Shown piece by piece: positions 44,710 through 52,958 of a stretch of DNA of 64,000 nt. Origin of the DNA: CAZGAQ01 sp964523405 (lineage in GTDB: Bacteria > Planctomycetota > Phycisphaerae > UBA1845 > Fen-1342); contig CAZGAQ010000003.1 of assembly GCA_964523405.1 (NCBI GenBank), positions 260,490-324,489 of the forward strand, read 5' to 3'. The notes beneath the pieces were generated by a model. It saw only the letters and a program-made list of their open reading frames with translations. It was not told the origin of the DNA and made no database searches. Position 1 is the first letter of the stretch; each line of letters begins with the position of its first letter. The translations under genes were made by a program, and so were the position numbers.

Positions 44710-45798
44710 TCAGACGCGCCCCAGACGCTCCAGCACGCCGCGCAGCAGCAGGGGCCACGCCACCGTCGCGTCCGCGAAGACTTCCGCATGCCGGCCGCCT
44801 TCCTTGGCCGACACGAACTTGCCCCACGACACGCCTTCGGAATACGTGCAACCCGACAGCCCGCCCCAGTGCACCGGTTCCGGACAGATCCGGATCGCAT
44901 ACTGGAAACGAATGTGCTTGCCGTGCTTGCCGTTCGTACGGCGGTCCAGAATCTCGCCCAGCGGACCGATCTGCTGCGCCCAGTTCCGCGGCACGCCGCC
45001 GCCGATCGTGAAGATCCCCAGTCGTTCGGCCTTCGCGACGCGCTCGTAGTAGTCCTCGATGTCGCGCATGAGGTCGAGCCGGATCAATGGCCGCTGCGCG
45101 TCCTTCTCCAGCAGGTTGTGCACAAATAGGTCCAGCCCCAGTTCGCTGTCCGTGAAACTCGGCACGTAGACGGGCACCCCCTTCGCCGCGGCCGACTGGA
45201 GAATACCGCGGCCCTGGTGCTTCTTCCGCACGTATTCGCCGATCGCCCAACTGATCTCATGGCTGCCGTACGGGCGGCTCGTGTCCAGGTGCTCCAGCAC
45301 GTGCTGCATGATCTCAGCCGCTTCCTCGAGGTTGCGCTCGAGTTCCAGCGTGTCGTACACGCGGCAGTAGCCGGCATCGTAGAGCTGCTCGTCGGACCAC
45401 TGCGGATCGACGGCGAAGTGCGAGTGTCCGCTTTGCTCGACGAGGCCGTGGCACATCAGCGCCCCGGTGCTGACGACGGCATGCAGCAGGCCCTGGTCGA
45501 TCATCTCGGTAATGAGCAGGCCCTGCTTGGCCATGGTCATCGCACCGGAGAACGTGCCGACGATCAGGCACTTCGGGTCGCTCGCCATCTCGTAAAGAAC
45601 CTCGGCCGCCTCCCCCAGCGACCGCCCGCTGAAAGCCGTTTGCGACATGGCCGCCAGTAGTTCGGAGGCCGTCCGCGTCTTGGTGACGTCGATGGGGGCC
45701 AGGGCTTTGAGCTTATCGGACCATCCGTCGGCGAGCTTCTCCATGCCGCGCGAGACGGCGTCCGCCGGACGAGCTTTCGGGCAATTCTTGGCGTCCAA
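44710..45798 (-). CDS. Deoxyhypusine synthase-like protein
   Basis: A 362-residue Rossmann-type protein. I choose TTG 45798 because GGAAGGAGA lies just before it; no ATG fits. Family segments: CLIVGTFSGAMTMAKQGLL, VVSTGALMCHGLVE, GIFTIGGGVPRNWAQQ and GVSWGKF with the lysine that forms the enzyme-substrate adduct in DHS. Bacterial members make homospermidine or related polyamines, or have unknown roles, since bacteria lack eIF5A. The eukaryotic-type active Lys is retained, so NAD-dependent aminobutyl transfer is plausible. Confidence 0.85.
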   Translation of the reverse strand: MDAKNCPKARPADAVSRGMEKLADGWSDKLKALAPIDVTKTRTASELLAAMSQTAFSGRSLGEAAEVLYEMASDPKCLIVGTFSGAMTMAKQGLLITEMIDQGLLHAVVSTGALMCHGLVEQSGHSHFAVDPQWSDEQLYDAGYCRVYDTLELERNLEEAAEIMQHVLEHLDTSRPYGSHEISWAIGEYVRKKHQGRGILQSAAAKGVPVYVPSFTDSELGLDLFVHNLLEKDAQRPLIRLDLMRDIEDYYERVAKAERLGIFTIGGGVPRNWAQQIGPLGEILDRRTNGKHGKHIRFQYAIRICPEPVHWGGLSGCTYSEGVSWGKFVSAKEGGRHAEVFADATVAWPLLLRGVLERLGRV

Positions 45799-45963
45799 GC
45801 AAGTTCTCCTTCCGGGTCGACGGCACGACTGCCGGCCGCCGAGTGCAGAACGTCTTTGGTACCGGAGGCTATCCAGGCTGTCCAGTGGCACTGCGCCATT
45901 TGCGGCCGGTACGCCGCTCCGCTACGCTGCTTGCGCCTGACGGGCTGACCTGGAGGCTGGCTC

Positions 45964-46302
45964 ATGAAGTTTACGATCGAGAGGCACGGTGCGGCCCATG
46001 TGATCCGTGTTCAGGGCGATCTGACGGGTACCGACACCCGCAGCTTCCTGGAAGCGGTAACGACGTTACTCAGCGGCCCTGGCGCGAAGATCGTGCTGGA
46101 CTTGGCTGGCGTGCCCTTCATGAACTCGCTTGGTCTGGGCGAACTCGTGCGCCTCGTCGCACAGGGGAACGTGCAGGAGGCTCGGGTTGTACTCGCCAAC
46201 CCCTCCGCGTTTGTGGCCGGGGTGTTGCAGACCACGCAACTCGACCGGTTCTTCGAGATCTTCCCGACGCTTGAAGCAGCGCTTGGCACGCTCAGGGCCT
46301 AG
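45964..46302 (+). CDS. STAS-domain anti-sigma-factor antagonist
   Basis: A 112-residue SpoIIAA-like protein. Core segments VIRVQGDLTGTDTRSF, KIVLDLAGVPFMNSLGLGELVRL and FFEIFPTLEAALGTL; Ser in FMNSLG is the usual phosphorylation site. It would bind and inhibit an anti-sigma kinase when unphosphorylated. The partner kinase is not adjacent. ATG 45964 has GGAGG at eight bases. Confidence 0.9.
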   Translation: MKFTIERHGAAHVIRVQGDLTGTDTRSFLEAVTTLLSGPGAKIVLDLAGVPFMNSLGLGELVRLVAQGNVQEARVVLANPSAFVAGVLQTTQLDRFFEIFPTLEAALGTLRA

Positions 46303-46374
46303 GCTGTCGGCTACCCGGACGACACGGGCGCGAGCGCCGGTTTGGCGCAGGGACACTGCTGTCGCAAGATTGCG

Positions 46375-46402
46375 TTGACTTCGCCATGATCGGGGGAATA
46401 AT
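46375..46402 (+). promoter_or_regulatory. Candidate promoter for the PEP-CTERM gene
   Basis: TTGACT, 16-base spacer, AATAAT. It would give a leader of about 230 bases before ATG 46640. The rest of the 337-base gap (46303-46639) holds a perfect 9-bp inverted repeat (CGTGACGTG at 46459-46467, CACGTCACG at 46497-46505) and the hairpin listed next. Confidence 0.5.
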
Positions 46403-46583
46403 CGAAACTAAGGTGTAATGCGTGGACGAGGAGAGAAGGTTCCATTTCTCGTCGCGGTCGTGACGTGAATTGACTGTACGCGGGCCCACGTCACGGGACG
46501 GTCAGATTAACTGCAAACCGGCGGCTTCGAGCAGCGGCGCGTGCTCCGCTGCGCAGAGCATGCCGCGCACAACTTGAGGAGGA

Positions 46584-46600
46584 CGCAGGAAGGTCCTGCG
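46584..46600 (+). repeat. Palindrome in the leader of the PEP-CTERM gene
   Basis: CGCAGGA-AGG-TCCTGCG, perfect 7-bp stem with 3-nt loop, just after GAGGAGG and 40 bases before the start codon. It has the same build as the other short palindromes of the window. Confidence 0.6.
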
Positions 46601-46639
46601 CCGGACTGGGCAGCCTCGTTTCCACATGAGGAGAAGGGA

Positions 46640-47428
46640 ATGCGAAAGGTACTGCTGATTTTGACCTTGGCGGCCATCGTTGCGCCGACCTGGGCGGCGG
46701 AGATCTATGCCGGAGATCTCGCGCCAGTGACACATCTGGCCCTGGGGCAACCGGCGACGAATCCCCAGACGCGGGCACTTATCCCGGCCTACAGCAACGT
46801 GACCACGTATCTCGGCAACGCCTACGCGCCGGGCGGAGCCGCCGGCGGCATCACCAAGCTGGTGGCAGACGACATCACACCGGTGGGTTACGGCGGGATG
46901 GAAGTCTGGCAGGTCAAGTTCTCGGTCGCCAATCTCAACACCTCGACCGTGTCCGCCCGAGCACGTATCCGCTTTTGGTACGCGGACGGCGCAGGTGGAG
47001 CACCGGGCACGTACTATGCTTCGCCGGCGAATGTCGGGTACACCTTCAACGCGCTCGCCTTTGCGCCGGGGGTAACGGTGGTAACGGGCACCCTGGGCAA
47101 CGAGACAACGCCCTCTGCCTTCCTGCTCCCCACGGGGACGTTCTGGGCCGGCCTGACCTTCGACAACAACGCCGGCGCCACCGGCGCCACCGACGCCCAA
47201 TTGTCGAACTTCGGACAGGGCATCTTCAACCCGCCGACCCTGGGCACGAGCGCGGATCAACTGTTCGCGACCACCAGCCCGGGCTCGTTCTTCGGTACGG
47301 CGAACCCGGCAGGCAGCGTGCTCAACTTCAGTGGCAGCCCCGTCGCGAATCTCGGCTGGGAGTTTTCGGTTCCGGAGCCGGCCAGCGGGCTCTTGCTGGC
47401 TGTTGCTCTGCTTATGCGGCGGCGCTAG
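46640..47428 (+). CDS. PEP-CTERM sorting domain protein
   Basis: A 262-residue exported protein. ATG 46640 has GAGGAGAAGGG before it; signal peptide RKVLLILTLAAIVAPTWAAE. The body is Gly/Ala/Thr-rich with a beta-sandwich look (VSARARIRFWYADGAGGAPG, FWAGLTFDNNAGATGATDA). The C-terminus FSVPEPASGLLLAVALLMRRR is a PEP-CTERM anchor. Function unknown. The hairpin that followed this gene has been split by the Mu-like element (left arm 47455-47469). Confidence 0.87.
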   Translation: MRKVLLILTLAAIVAPTWAAEIYAGDLAPVTHLALGQPATNPQTRALIPAYSNVTTYLGNAYAPGGAAGGITKLVADDITPVGYGGMEVWQVKFSVANLNTSTVSARARIRFWYADGAGGAPGTYYASPANVGYTFNALAFAPGVTVVTGTLGNETTPSAFLLPTGTFWAGLTFDNNAGATGATDAQLSNFGQGIFNPPTLGTSADQLFATTSPGSFFGTANPAGSVLNFSGSPVANLGWEFSVPEPASGLLLAVALLMRRR

Positions 47429-47454
47429 ACGGAAACGGATGGGGTGACGCAATT

Positions 47455-47469
47455 CAGAGCCCCGCCGGG
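47455..47469 (+). other. Left arm of a hairpin split by the Mu-like element
   Basis: CAGAGCCCCGCCGGG here is the exact reverse complement of CCCGGCGGGGCTCTG at 61630-61644. Removing 47471-61617 and one target copy joins them into a 15-bp stem with an 8-nt loop 26 bases past the PEP-CTERM stop, as expected for a transcription terminator or 3' end hairpin. Confidence 0.9.
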
Positions 47470-47470
47470 A
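47466..47470. repeat. Target site duplication, left copy (CGGGA)
   Basis: The five bases CGGGA before the element's terminal TG are repeated exactly after its terminal CA (61618-61622). Five base pairs is the duplication length made by Mu transposition. Confidence 0.92.
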
Positions 47471-47480
47471 TGGACGACGT

Positions 47481-47493
47481 GGAAATACCCCGG
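47481..47493. repeat. Transposase-binding site L1
   Basis: GGAAATACCCCGG, in inverted orientation to the right-end repeats and ten bases from the left end. It differs by one base from the matching part of R1/R2. Confidence 0.75.
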
Positions 47494-47620
47494 AAAAACG
47501 CGAGCGAAAGGGTGACGGGCTTGGCGGGGAATCATAAGACATTGGGGGCAATAGGGTTATGGTCTGCATGGGTCGTCGTGCGCCGGCGCACCCGTGCGCG
47601 AGCCCGGAACCTGTCGACGT

Positions 47621-47637
47621 TGGAATACTCCGGTACG
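47621..47637. repeat. Transposase-binding site at the left end, inner copy
   Basis: TGGAATACTCCGGTACG lies 150 bases inside the left end and is nearly the exact complement of the right-end repeat CGTACCGGAGTATTTCC. In Mu, inner left sites lie at about 111 and 152 bases, so the position fits. Confidence 0.75.
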
Positions 47638-47708
47638 CGAACCGCCGTGGCAGTGGCGCCAGGGGGGTTGAAGTTCCGCCGTGAAGCGCTTCGTTTTCTC
47701 GGGTCGGG

Positions 47709-48989
47709 CTACGTTACCGGACGCGACGGGGGCTGCTTCGAAGCGCACGCCTGGTCTCGACCAGGCCGCCCAGATGCAGTCCCGCCGGCCCCGGGGCTCC
47801 CGCAGAGAATGCACGCGATCTGTGTCGGATCTGGGTAGTTCGGGACCGGGAACAGGTCCAATGCCCTGACGACCTGCAAGACGCGCGATCGCTGCTCCTC
47901 GTTGCCCGATTCCAGATCACCGATGACGGCGCCCCGAATTACGTTCGCGATCCAGCGCACGGTGAATGAATCTGAGTCTTCCAGGGAAGGTGTAGTCAAC
48001 CCGGCATCGTCAGAGTAACCCACAGCGCGGGCGGCACGTCCGGGATGCACCTTCAAGCCGGGGAACTGCTCCAGGAACTCACAACGGTCCAGGTGGTCGA
48101 AAAGGTAGTCGGCCGCAACAAGCTCTCTCACGCACTCCGGCTGCCTGTCGAGAGGCATAGTGAAGGCGGGAACACGGCGCGTAGAGGGTCCCCGGTCGAG
48201 CTGCGGGCCACGGCCCGACAACAGCGCGACCAGGCCGTCAACCGACAGGCCCGAGCGGACCTGATCATATATCCGGTGCTGAACATCCCGGCCGAACTGG
48301 CCGTATGGCAACGCCACCTTGTCGAATGGCCAGTGACGGCAGCACGTGTGATACACGGCGGGAAAGAGGGCGATGGCAAACTCGCACTCGAACTCCATGA
48401 AATACACGGAGAAGACCGGTTCGATTGACCCAGGCGCGCGCGCTTCAGCGAGCGACGTAATCCAATACCGGTCATTGTCGAGGGGGATCAGGTGCGACAG
48501 CGTATCGGGCACAACGTGGCCGAAGTGCGTGTCGAGGAGCTTGGCGACGCCGCGGGGGCAGGCCCCCTTATGCGTTTGCTCCAAGGCGCTGCCGTGCGGC
48601 GCGATCAGTGCGGCCTGCATCAGCGAAGCGGTATCGGCATCGACCTGGGAGAGCGCGGCGTCGATCTCCTGGAACGGCAGCAGCTCGTGATTCACCAACA
48701 GATATAGAAGCTGTTGCCAGTGGGCGGCGCGGGCGGCCTTGGCTTCGGGCGAGCGGCCGGGGTCTGGGTCGATTCCGGCAAGGCGGCGCAGCTCGGCGGT
48801 CTGTTCGCCGGTCAACCCGAGCGCACCCGCTATGCGCATGAGCGCGTCCGGGCGCGGCGTCCACCGCCCCTGTTCAATGTTGTGAATGTACGCTGGTCCA
48901 AGCCCAGCAGATAAGGACAGGGCGCGAGCCGAGATGCCGCGTGACGCGCGGTAGGCATGGAGCTTTGAAGCCAGCGCCTTTCGTCCCAT
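47709..48989 (-). CDS. XRE-family repressor of the Mu-like element
   Basis: A 426-residue protein. The N-terminal helix-turn-helix (residues ~5-60) reads LASKLHAYRASRGISARALSLSAG, then GLGPAYIHNIEQGRWTPRPD. The remaining 360 residues are a domain I do not recognise, with several Cys and hydrophobic strands, possibly a ligand- or protease-sensing part. It is divergent from the early genes, as the c repressor of Mu is, and its start codon overlaps an inverted repeat (CCATTGG, with CCAATGG at 49035-49041). It is far longer than Mu c (196 residues). No SD is visible at 48989. Confidence 0.75.
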   Translation of the reverse strand: MGRKALASKLHAYRASRGISARALSLSAGLGPAYIHNIEQGRWTPRPDALMRIAGALGLTGEQTAELRRLAGIDPDPGRSPEAKAARAAHWQQLLYLLVNHELLPFQEIDAALSQVDADTASLMQAALIAPHGSALEQTHKGACPRGVAKLLDTHFGHVVPDTLSHLIPLDNDRYWITSLAEARAPGSIEPVFSVYFMEFECEFAIALFPAVYHTCCRHWPFDKVALPYGQFGRDVQHRIYDQVRSGLSVDGLVALLSGRGPQLDRGPSTRRVPAFTMPLDRQPECVRELVAADYLFDHLDRCEFLEQFPGLKVHPGRAARAVGYSDDAGLTTPSLEDSDSFTVRWIANVIRGAVIGDLESGNEEQRSRVLQVVRALDLFPVPNYPDPTQIACILCGSPGAGGTASGRPGRDQACASKQPPSRPVT

Positions 48990-49004
48990 TGGCGAGAATC
49001 CTAC

Positions 49005-49024
49005 GCATCTTCATGGATAGATGC
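49005..49024. promoter_or_regulatory. Candidate operator of the Mu-like element
   Basis: GCATCT-8 nt-AGATGC is a perfect inverted repeat midway between repressor and early genes. An outer pair, CCATTGG (48986-48992) and CCAATGG (49035-49041), encloses it. Their place next to the early promoter suggests repressor or Ner binding. Confidence 0.55.
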
Positions 49025-49043
49025 AAATTGTGAACCAATGGTC

Positions 49044-49072
49044 TTGACGGCGGCAACAAAGCGGTATATCTA
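49044..49072 (+). promoter_or_regulatory. Early promoter of the Mu-like element
   Basis: TTGACG, 17-base spacer, TATCTA, 28 bases upstream of the first early gene. TATATC at 15-base spacing is the alternative -10. It should drive the transposase operon and be blocked by the repressor. Confidence 0.6.
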
Positions 49073-49099
49073 TTTAGGAAGATACGTGGAGGCAGCCAG

Positions 49100-49372
49100 A
49101 TGGCAGAGTGCGTTGTGGTCGACGGTGTCAAGCTCAATGCCGAGCGGATCGCACGTGGAATGACGCGGGGGGAGGTGGCGATCAAGGCGAGGGTTCACTT
49201 GAACAGCGTCTTGAGGGCGTTGTCCGGTGGACGCGTAACCCTGCGCGTGGGTAGGGCCGTGGCCGGAACTCTCGGATTCTCACTGCGAGAAGTCATCGTC
49301 ACGGCAGCTTCAGGTGCGGTCGTTGCGAGCGGAACAGTTGATGGTGTTGGGGGAGAGACGCAGGCGGCGTAG
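49100..49372 (+). CDS. Small Cro/Ner-like DNA-binding protein
   Basis: A 90-residue protein with a helix-turn-helix (RIARGMTRGEVAIKARVHLNSVLRALSGG, residues ~14-45, split here as RGMTRGEVAIKARVHLNSVL). It is first in the early operon, where Mu encodes Ner, the negative regulator of early transcription. ATG 49100 has GGAGG at eight bases. Sequence similarity to Ner itself is not evident. Confidence 0.7.
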   Translation: MAECVVVDGVKLNAERIARGMTRGEVAIKARVHLNSVLRALSGGRVTLRVGRAVAGTLGFSLREVIVTAASGAVVASGTVDGVGGETQAA

Positions 49373-49396
49373 TCATCGGGGGCGAGGGACTGGTCG

Positions 49397-50104
49397 ATGG
49401 AAGCTGAAAATCGCCAACAAGATGTGGTTTTGGAACCAGTCCCCGCCGCGTCCGCGCGACCCTGCCCTGCGCAGGCCGCGCGGCGCGGCACCCCCACCTC
49501 GTTCGAAACCGATGATGCAGTCCGGGCTGCCGCTGGCCTTGTCTGTCGTGTTGTGCGGTATCTGAAGCCCGACGCCATCGAGCGGCGCGCGACGTTGACC
49601 GAGGTTGCTGGCCTCAAGCTCACTCGCCGGCAGCGCGAAAAGCTCATCGCCGATCATGGGCTTCGGCGGGCTTACCGGGCGTGGATGTCGGGGCGTCCAC
49701 GCGGCAGGAAGTGCCACGCGATCGCCGACTTGTTGCAGATCGTTGAGGCGCATACGGGGCAGAAGATCAGCGAACGTCGGCTGCGCAAAATTGACGAAGT
49801 TCTCCGACGAAGCGGGGTTCGGGGGTTGATCGACACCCGCGGCCGGCCGCGGGGCAACAAGCCGGTGTCGGCCGCGGCGCTGTTGGTGTTCGTTAGTCAG
49901 GTTGAGGATGGCGTGCCGTGGCGTGAGGCACACCGTCGCGTGCGTGAGCTTTCCGATCGCCGGGGCTGGCAGTGGCCGCGCCACGCGATCACCGTCGCGT
50001 CATTGATGAAATCGCACTCCGTCGCGCTGGTCGAAACCACGGCCGACTCCGCGCCATCTCCGCGCGGCCAGGATTCGCACCTTCAGAAAGTAGGGAGGAA
50101 CTAG
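49397..50104 (+). CDS. HTH protein resembling MuA DNA-binding subdomains
   Basis: A 235-residue protein. Residues ~65-135 are basic and helical (LKLTRRQREKLIADHGLRRA, ISERRLRKIDEVLRRSG), followed by GVPWREAHRRVRELSDRRGWQWPRH, which resembles the end-binding subdomain of MuA-type transposases (reading ...GWQWPSY... in Mu). It lies two genes before the transposase, so the site-recognition part of a Mu transposase might be carried on a separate chain here. ATG 49397 follows GAGGG. Function inferred. Confidence 0.6.
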   Translation: MEAENRQQDVVLEPVPAASARPCPAQAARRGTPTSFETDDAVRAAAGLVCRVVRYLKPDAIERRATLTEVAGLKLTRRQREKLIADHGLRRAYRAWMSGRPRGRKCHAIADLLQIVEAHTGQKISERRLRKIDEVLRRSGVRGLIDTRGRPRGNKPVSAAALLVFVSQVEDGVPWREAHRRVRELSDRRGWQWPRHAITVASLMKSHSVALVETTADSAPSPRGQDSHLQKVGRN

Positions 50105-50107
50105 CCC

Positions 50108-50830
50108 GTGTCTACCGCGCTCGCCCACCACAATCCGGTCGAAGTCGACACTCCGCTCGCGGTCGAGAGCGTAGCGAACATGACGACGGACGAATTGAGC
50201 GAGCGGGTCCGCGAGGCGCACTTAGCGTGCGTGGCGGCGCAGGGGGCGGCCCTGCTCCGGGGTCTGGAAGTCGGGCAACTGCTGATTGCTGCCAAGGAGA
50301 AGATCGCCCGCGGTGACTGGCTCTGTTGGCTGGACGAACATTGCCGGGTGTCGAATCGACAGGCGCAGCGGTACATGAACATCTACCGGCGCTTCCTCAA
50401 GGAACCCCATGCGACGCGCGCGTCGTTTTGCGGCATGAGTCTGCGGGAAGCCGAGCGGCGCGTTCTGGCCGAGCCTGCGACGGCCGAACCTGCGACAGCT
50501 GGGCGCGTCCGCGGTCGGCCAAGTACAGACGAAATATCCAACCTGTGTCCCCGCAGACGAAGGCAGGTTTGCCTTACTGTGGAGGTTCGTTCGCGCTTTC
50601 TACGCACAAGCATGAATCGCGAAGTTGTCGAGCTGCGCGAACTCGTCAGGGACGCGGGATCAAAGGCGGCGCAGACACGTCTGCTAGAAGCCCTGGAGCA
50701 GATTGCCAAAGACTGCGCCGCACTTCGGGAGGTTATCGAACAGGAACGATCATTGAGGGTGTTGAGCGGGAGGAAGAAGCGCCGCGCCGCAGTGCAGAGG
50801 GATATTGAACAGGGGGCGGCGCGTGATTGA
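50108..50830 (+). CDS. DUF3102 family protein
   Basis: A 240-residue protein starting at GTG 50108, four bases after the previous stop, with GGAGG upstream. Residues ~40-115 match DUF3102 (GLEVGQLLIAAKEKIARGDW, then VSNRQAQRYMNIYRRF), a domain found in phage and plasmid proteins and related to ParB-like linker helices. The C-terminal part is coiled and basic. Its end overlaps the transposase start. Confidence 0.75.
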   Translation: MSTALAHHNPVEVDTPLAVESVANMTTDELSERVREAHLACVAAQGAALLRGLEVGQLLIAAKEKIARGDWLCWLDEHCRVSNRQAQRYMNIYRRFLKEPHATRASFCGMSLREAERRVLAEPATAEPATAGRVRGRPSTDEISNLCPRRRRQVCLTVEVRSRFLRTSMNREVVELRELVRDAGSKAAQTRLLEALEQIAKDCAALREVIEQERSLRVLSGRKKRRAAVQRDIEQGAARD

Positions 50831-52958
50831 CGTCCGCGCACAAGTCGCGTCCGCCCCGCCCGCCGGCGGTGATGCTCCGGGATTGATCCGGGCCGAACGG
50901 ATCAATTCGCGCGTCTTCGGGGGAGGGAACGCCGGGCGGCTCCTGAAGCTGCGCTTCCTGGAGGCACACGGGACCGTGGACGCGCAGGGGGCGAAGTGGG
51001 TCGACCGAGCTACGATCCTAGATCGTGGGCCGTTCGAAGGCCGCACGATCAGTGACGTGCTGGAGCCGGCGCGGCGGCAACCGGTACACCCCATTGTGCG
51101 AGAGCGCGGAACGGCCAGGCAGCGCGACGAGGAGCAACTCCGCAATCGGTTGCTGGACCTGGACGCCGAATTCCAGCGAGAGCACCCAACGCTGCCACCC
51201 ACGAGCCCGCGGTACTTCGCGGAGTTCGTCCGGGTACATGGGGAGTGGGCCAGACAGCACGGCCTTCCTACGGGCAAGACCCAGATCATCGAGCTACGCA
51301 ACAGCCGGCAGGAAGGCAAGCCGCTCACGCGGCGCTACAACAGCGGCCGGCGGCCCAAGGTGCTGTTCGACCCCGACGTGCTCGAGCAGTGCGCGGCAGT
51401 GTACCGGACGAAGTCGATGGAATTAACGGGGGAGTACTCGGTTTTTGAATGGGGCCGCGCTGAGGCGAAGGCGTCCGGGCTGGTGTGGGCGGGGAGTCCT
51501 GAGCGTTTTCGGGAACTGGTTGTTGGCACGAAGAGCCGCCCGGGGATGGTGACGCGCGCCGAGCGCGTGATGGGTGTCGAGGGGGAGTGGGCGCACAAGG
51601 CCAGGTGCATGCCCAAGATGAAGCGGCCCCGGGGCCGGATGCCAACGGGCAAGGGCGGCAGCCTTGACGGAACGCCCGATGACGTGTTCGTGAAGGTGCG
51701 GGGGCGCGACGGAAAGCTGCGTGCCAGTAGGCTTCACGTGGTCGGATTCTCCTACTACGACAGCAACGTCGTCATCCTTGAGACGAGCGAACACGAGACC
51801 GCAGAGTGTACGCTGCGCGTGCTGCGCCGCGTGTTCGCCGATGACATTCTGGACTCGATGGACACGGACCGCGGCGGTGGATTCACCAATGCGGTTGGCC
51901 GTCGCCGGGGTGCCGTGGCGAAAGCCGGTTGCGAGACGGTGCGCCGCCTCACCGAGTTCTACGGCACGACGGTCGACCAGAAGCCGCCACGCGAGGCGTG
52001 GCTCAAGTCGAGCGAGTCGTTCTGGGCACGCAAGAAGCGCATTGACCGCCTGCATCCCGCCTACATCGGGCACGCCGGCGAGGAGAAGAACGAGGCGTGG
52101 AAGCGGGCGCGGGAGAATGTGGACCTGCTCCAAACCCCGGCGGAGCGAGCGGCGGAGATACAGCGCCTGGCGGAGCTGCACAACAACACGCCGATGCCGG
52201 TTCTCGATGGACTGACCCCTAACGAGTACCACGCCAAACACCGGGGCGTAATTCGCCGACCGGACCCCGAAGAGCTGGAGCTGCGCTGCACGACGTTCAT
52301 TGGAACACGCACCGTGAAGCCCAACGGTGTCGTCGTTGACCACCTGCAGTACGGCGCGGCTGATGAAGCGGTCAACGCGCTGGTTGGCAAGACCGTCTAC
52401 GTGTGGCGGCCGACCGGGGAGAAGCCGCCCGCTGTGTGGCTGTGCGACAAGGACGGGCATCCGCTGGCAATCGCCAGTGCCGAACTCGACTACGCGACCA
52501 CCGAAGCGGTCAGCCACATGAAGCGGCTGGTAGCGCGACTGACGCGCAGGGACCGCGAGAGCCGCCAGGACAGCTTGTTCCTTTTGCAGGGGCGGCGTGA
52601 ACAGATCACCGAAGTGATCTACCGGAATCGCATGCGCGAGGCTGCGGAGCGGGCGGCGCACACGGGGGCGGATCAGCCACCGGTTCTGATTGTGGCCACG
52701 GCGGATGCGACGGCGGCGAAGGAATTGAAGCGCGACGCCGAGCGTCGCGCTAAGCGCCAGACGGCGGGAACATCTGTCGGGCGGACACTGTCGCAGCTCG
52801 CCGAAATCGGGGGGCCGACGGGGATGACGCGAACCCAGCGTCCGGGGTTTGTGGACGAAGAAGTTGCATGCGCCACGGATGGTGCGGCAGCGAACAGCAG
52901 GGCGTCACTCTGGGCCAGGATGGCCGAGGACGATGCCTGCTCTGCGGAGGCGGGATGA
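50823..52958 (+). CDS. Mu-type DDE transposase
   Basis: A 711-residue recombinase. I choose GTG 50823, which overlaps the previous stop; TTG 50805 is in frame. The catalytic triad aligns with MuA D269/D336/E392: Asp ~282 (SLDGTPDDVF), Asp ~347 (SMDTDRGGGF) and Glu ~398 (LKSSESFWARKKR). A beta-barrel domain follows (~500-560, GKTVYVWRPTGEKPPAVWLC), then a helical tail that would contact MuB. It cuts at the terminal CA and joins to a target with 5-bp stagger, as the flanks show. Confidence 0.92.
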   Translation: MIDVRAQVASAPPAGGDAPGLIRAERINSRVFGGGNAGRLLKLRFLEAHGTVDAQGAKWVDRATILDRGPFEGRTISDVLEPARRQPVHPIVRERGTARQRDEEQLRNRLLDLDAEFQREHPTLPPTSPRYFAEFVRVHGEWARQHGLPTGKTQIIELRNSRQEGKPLTRRYNSGRRPKVLFDPDVLEQCAAVYRTKSMELTGEYSVFEWGRAEAKASGLVWAGSPERFRELVVGTKSRPGMVTRAERVMGVEGEWAHKARCMPKMKRPRGRMPTGKGGSLDGTPDDVFVKVRGRDGKLRASRLHVVGFSYYDSNVVILETSEHETAECTLRVLRRVFADDILDSMDTDRGGGFTNAVGRRRGAVAKAGCETVRRLTEFYGTTVDQKPPREAWLKSSESFWARKKRIDRLHPAYIGHAGEEKNEAWKRARENVDLLQTPAERAAEIQRLAELHNNTPMPVLDGLTPNEYHAKHRGVIRRPDPEELELRCTTFIGTRTVKPNGVVVDHLQYGAADEAVNALVGKTVYVWRPTGEKPPAVWLCDKDGHPLAIASAELDYATTEAVSHMKRLVARLTRRDRESRQDSLFLLQGRREQITEVIYRNRMREAAERAAHTGADQPPVLIVATADATAAKELKRDAERRAKRQTAGTSVGRTLSQLAEIGGPTGMTRTQRPGFVDEEVACATDGAAANSRASLWARMAEDDACSAEAG

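Noticed and set aside
46500..46640. CTGCAAACCGG in a leader, resembling a c-di-GMP-I riboswitch
   Set aside because: The required GACGCAAAGCC block and the receptor at the 3' side are missing.
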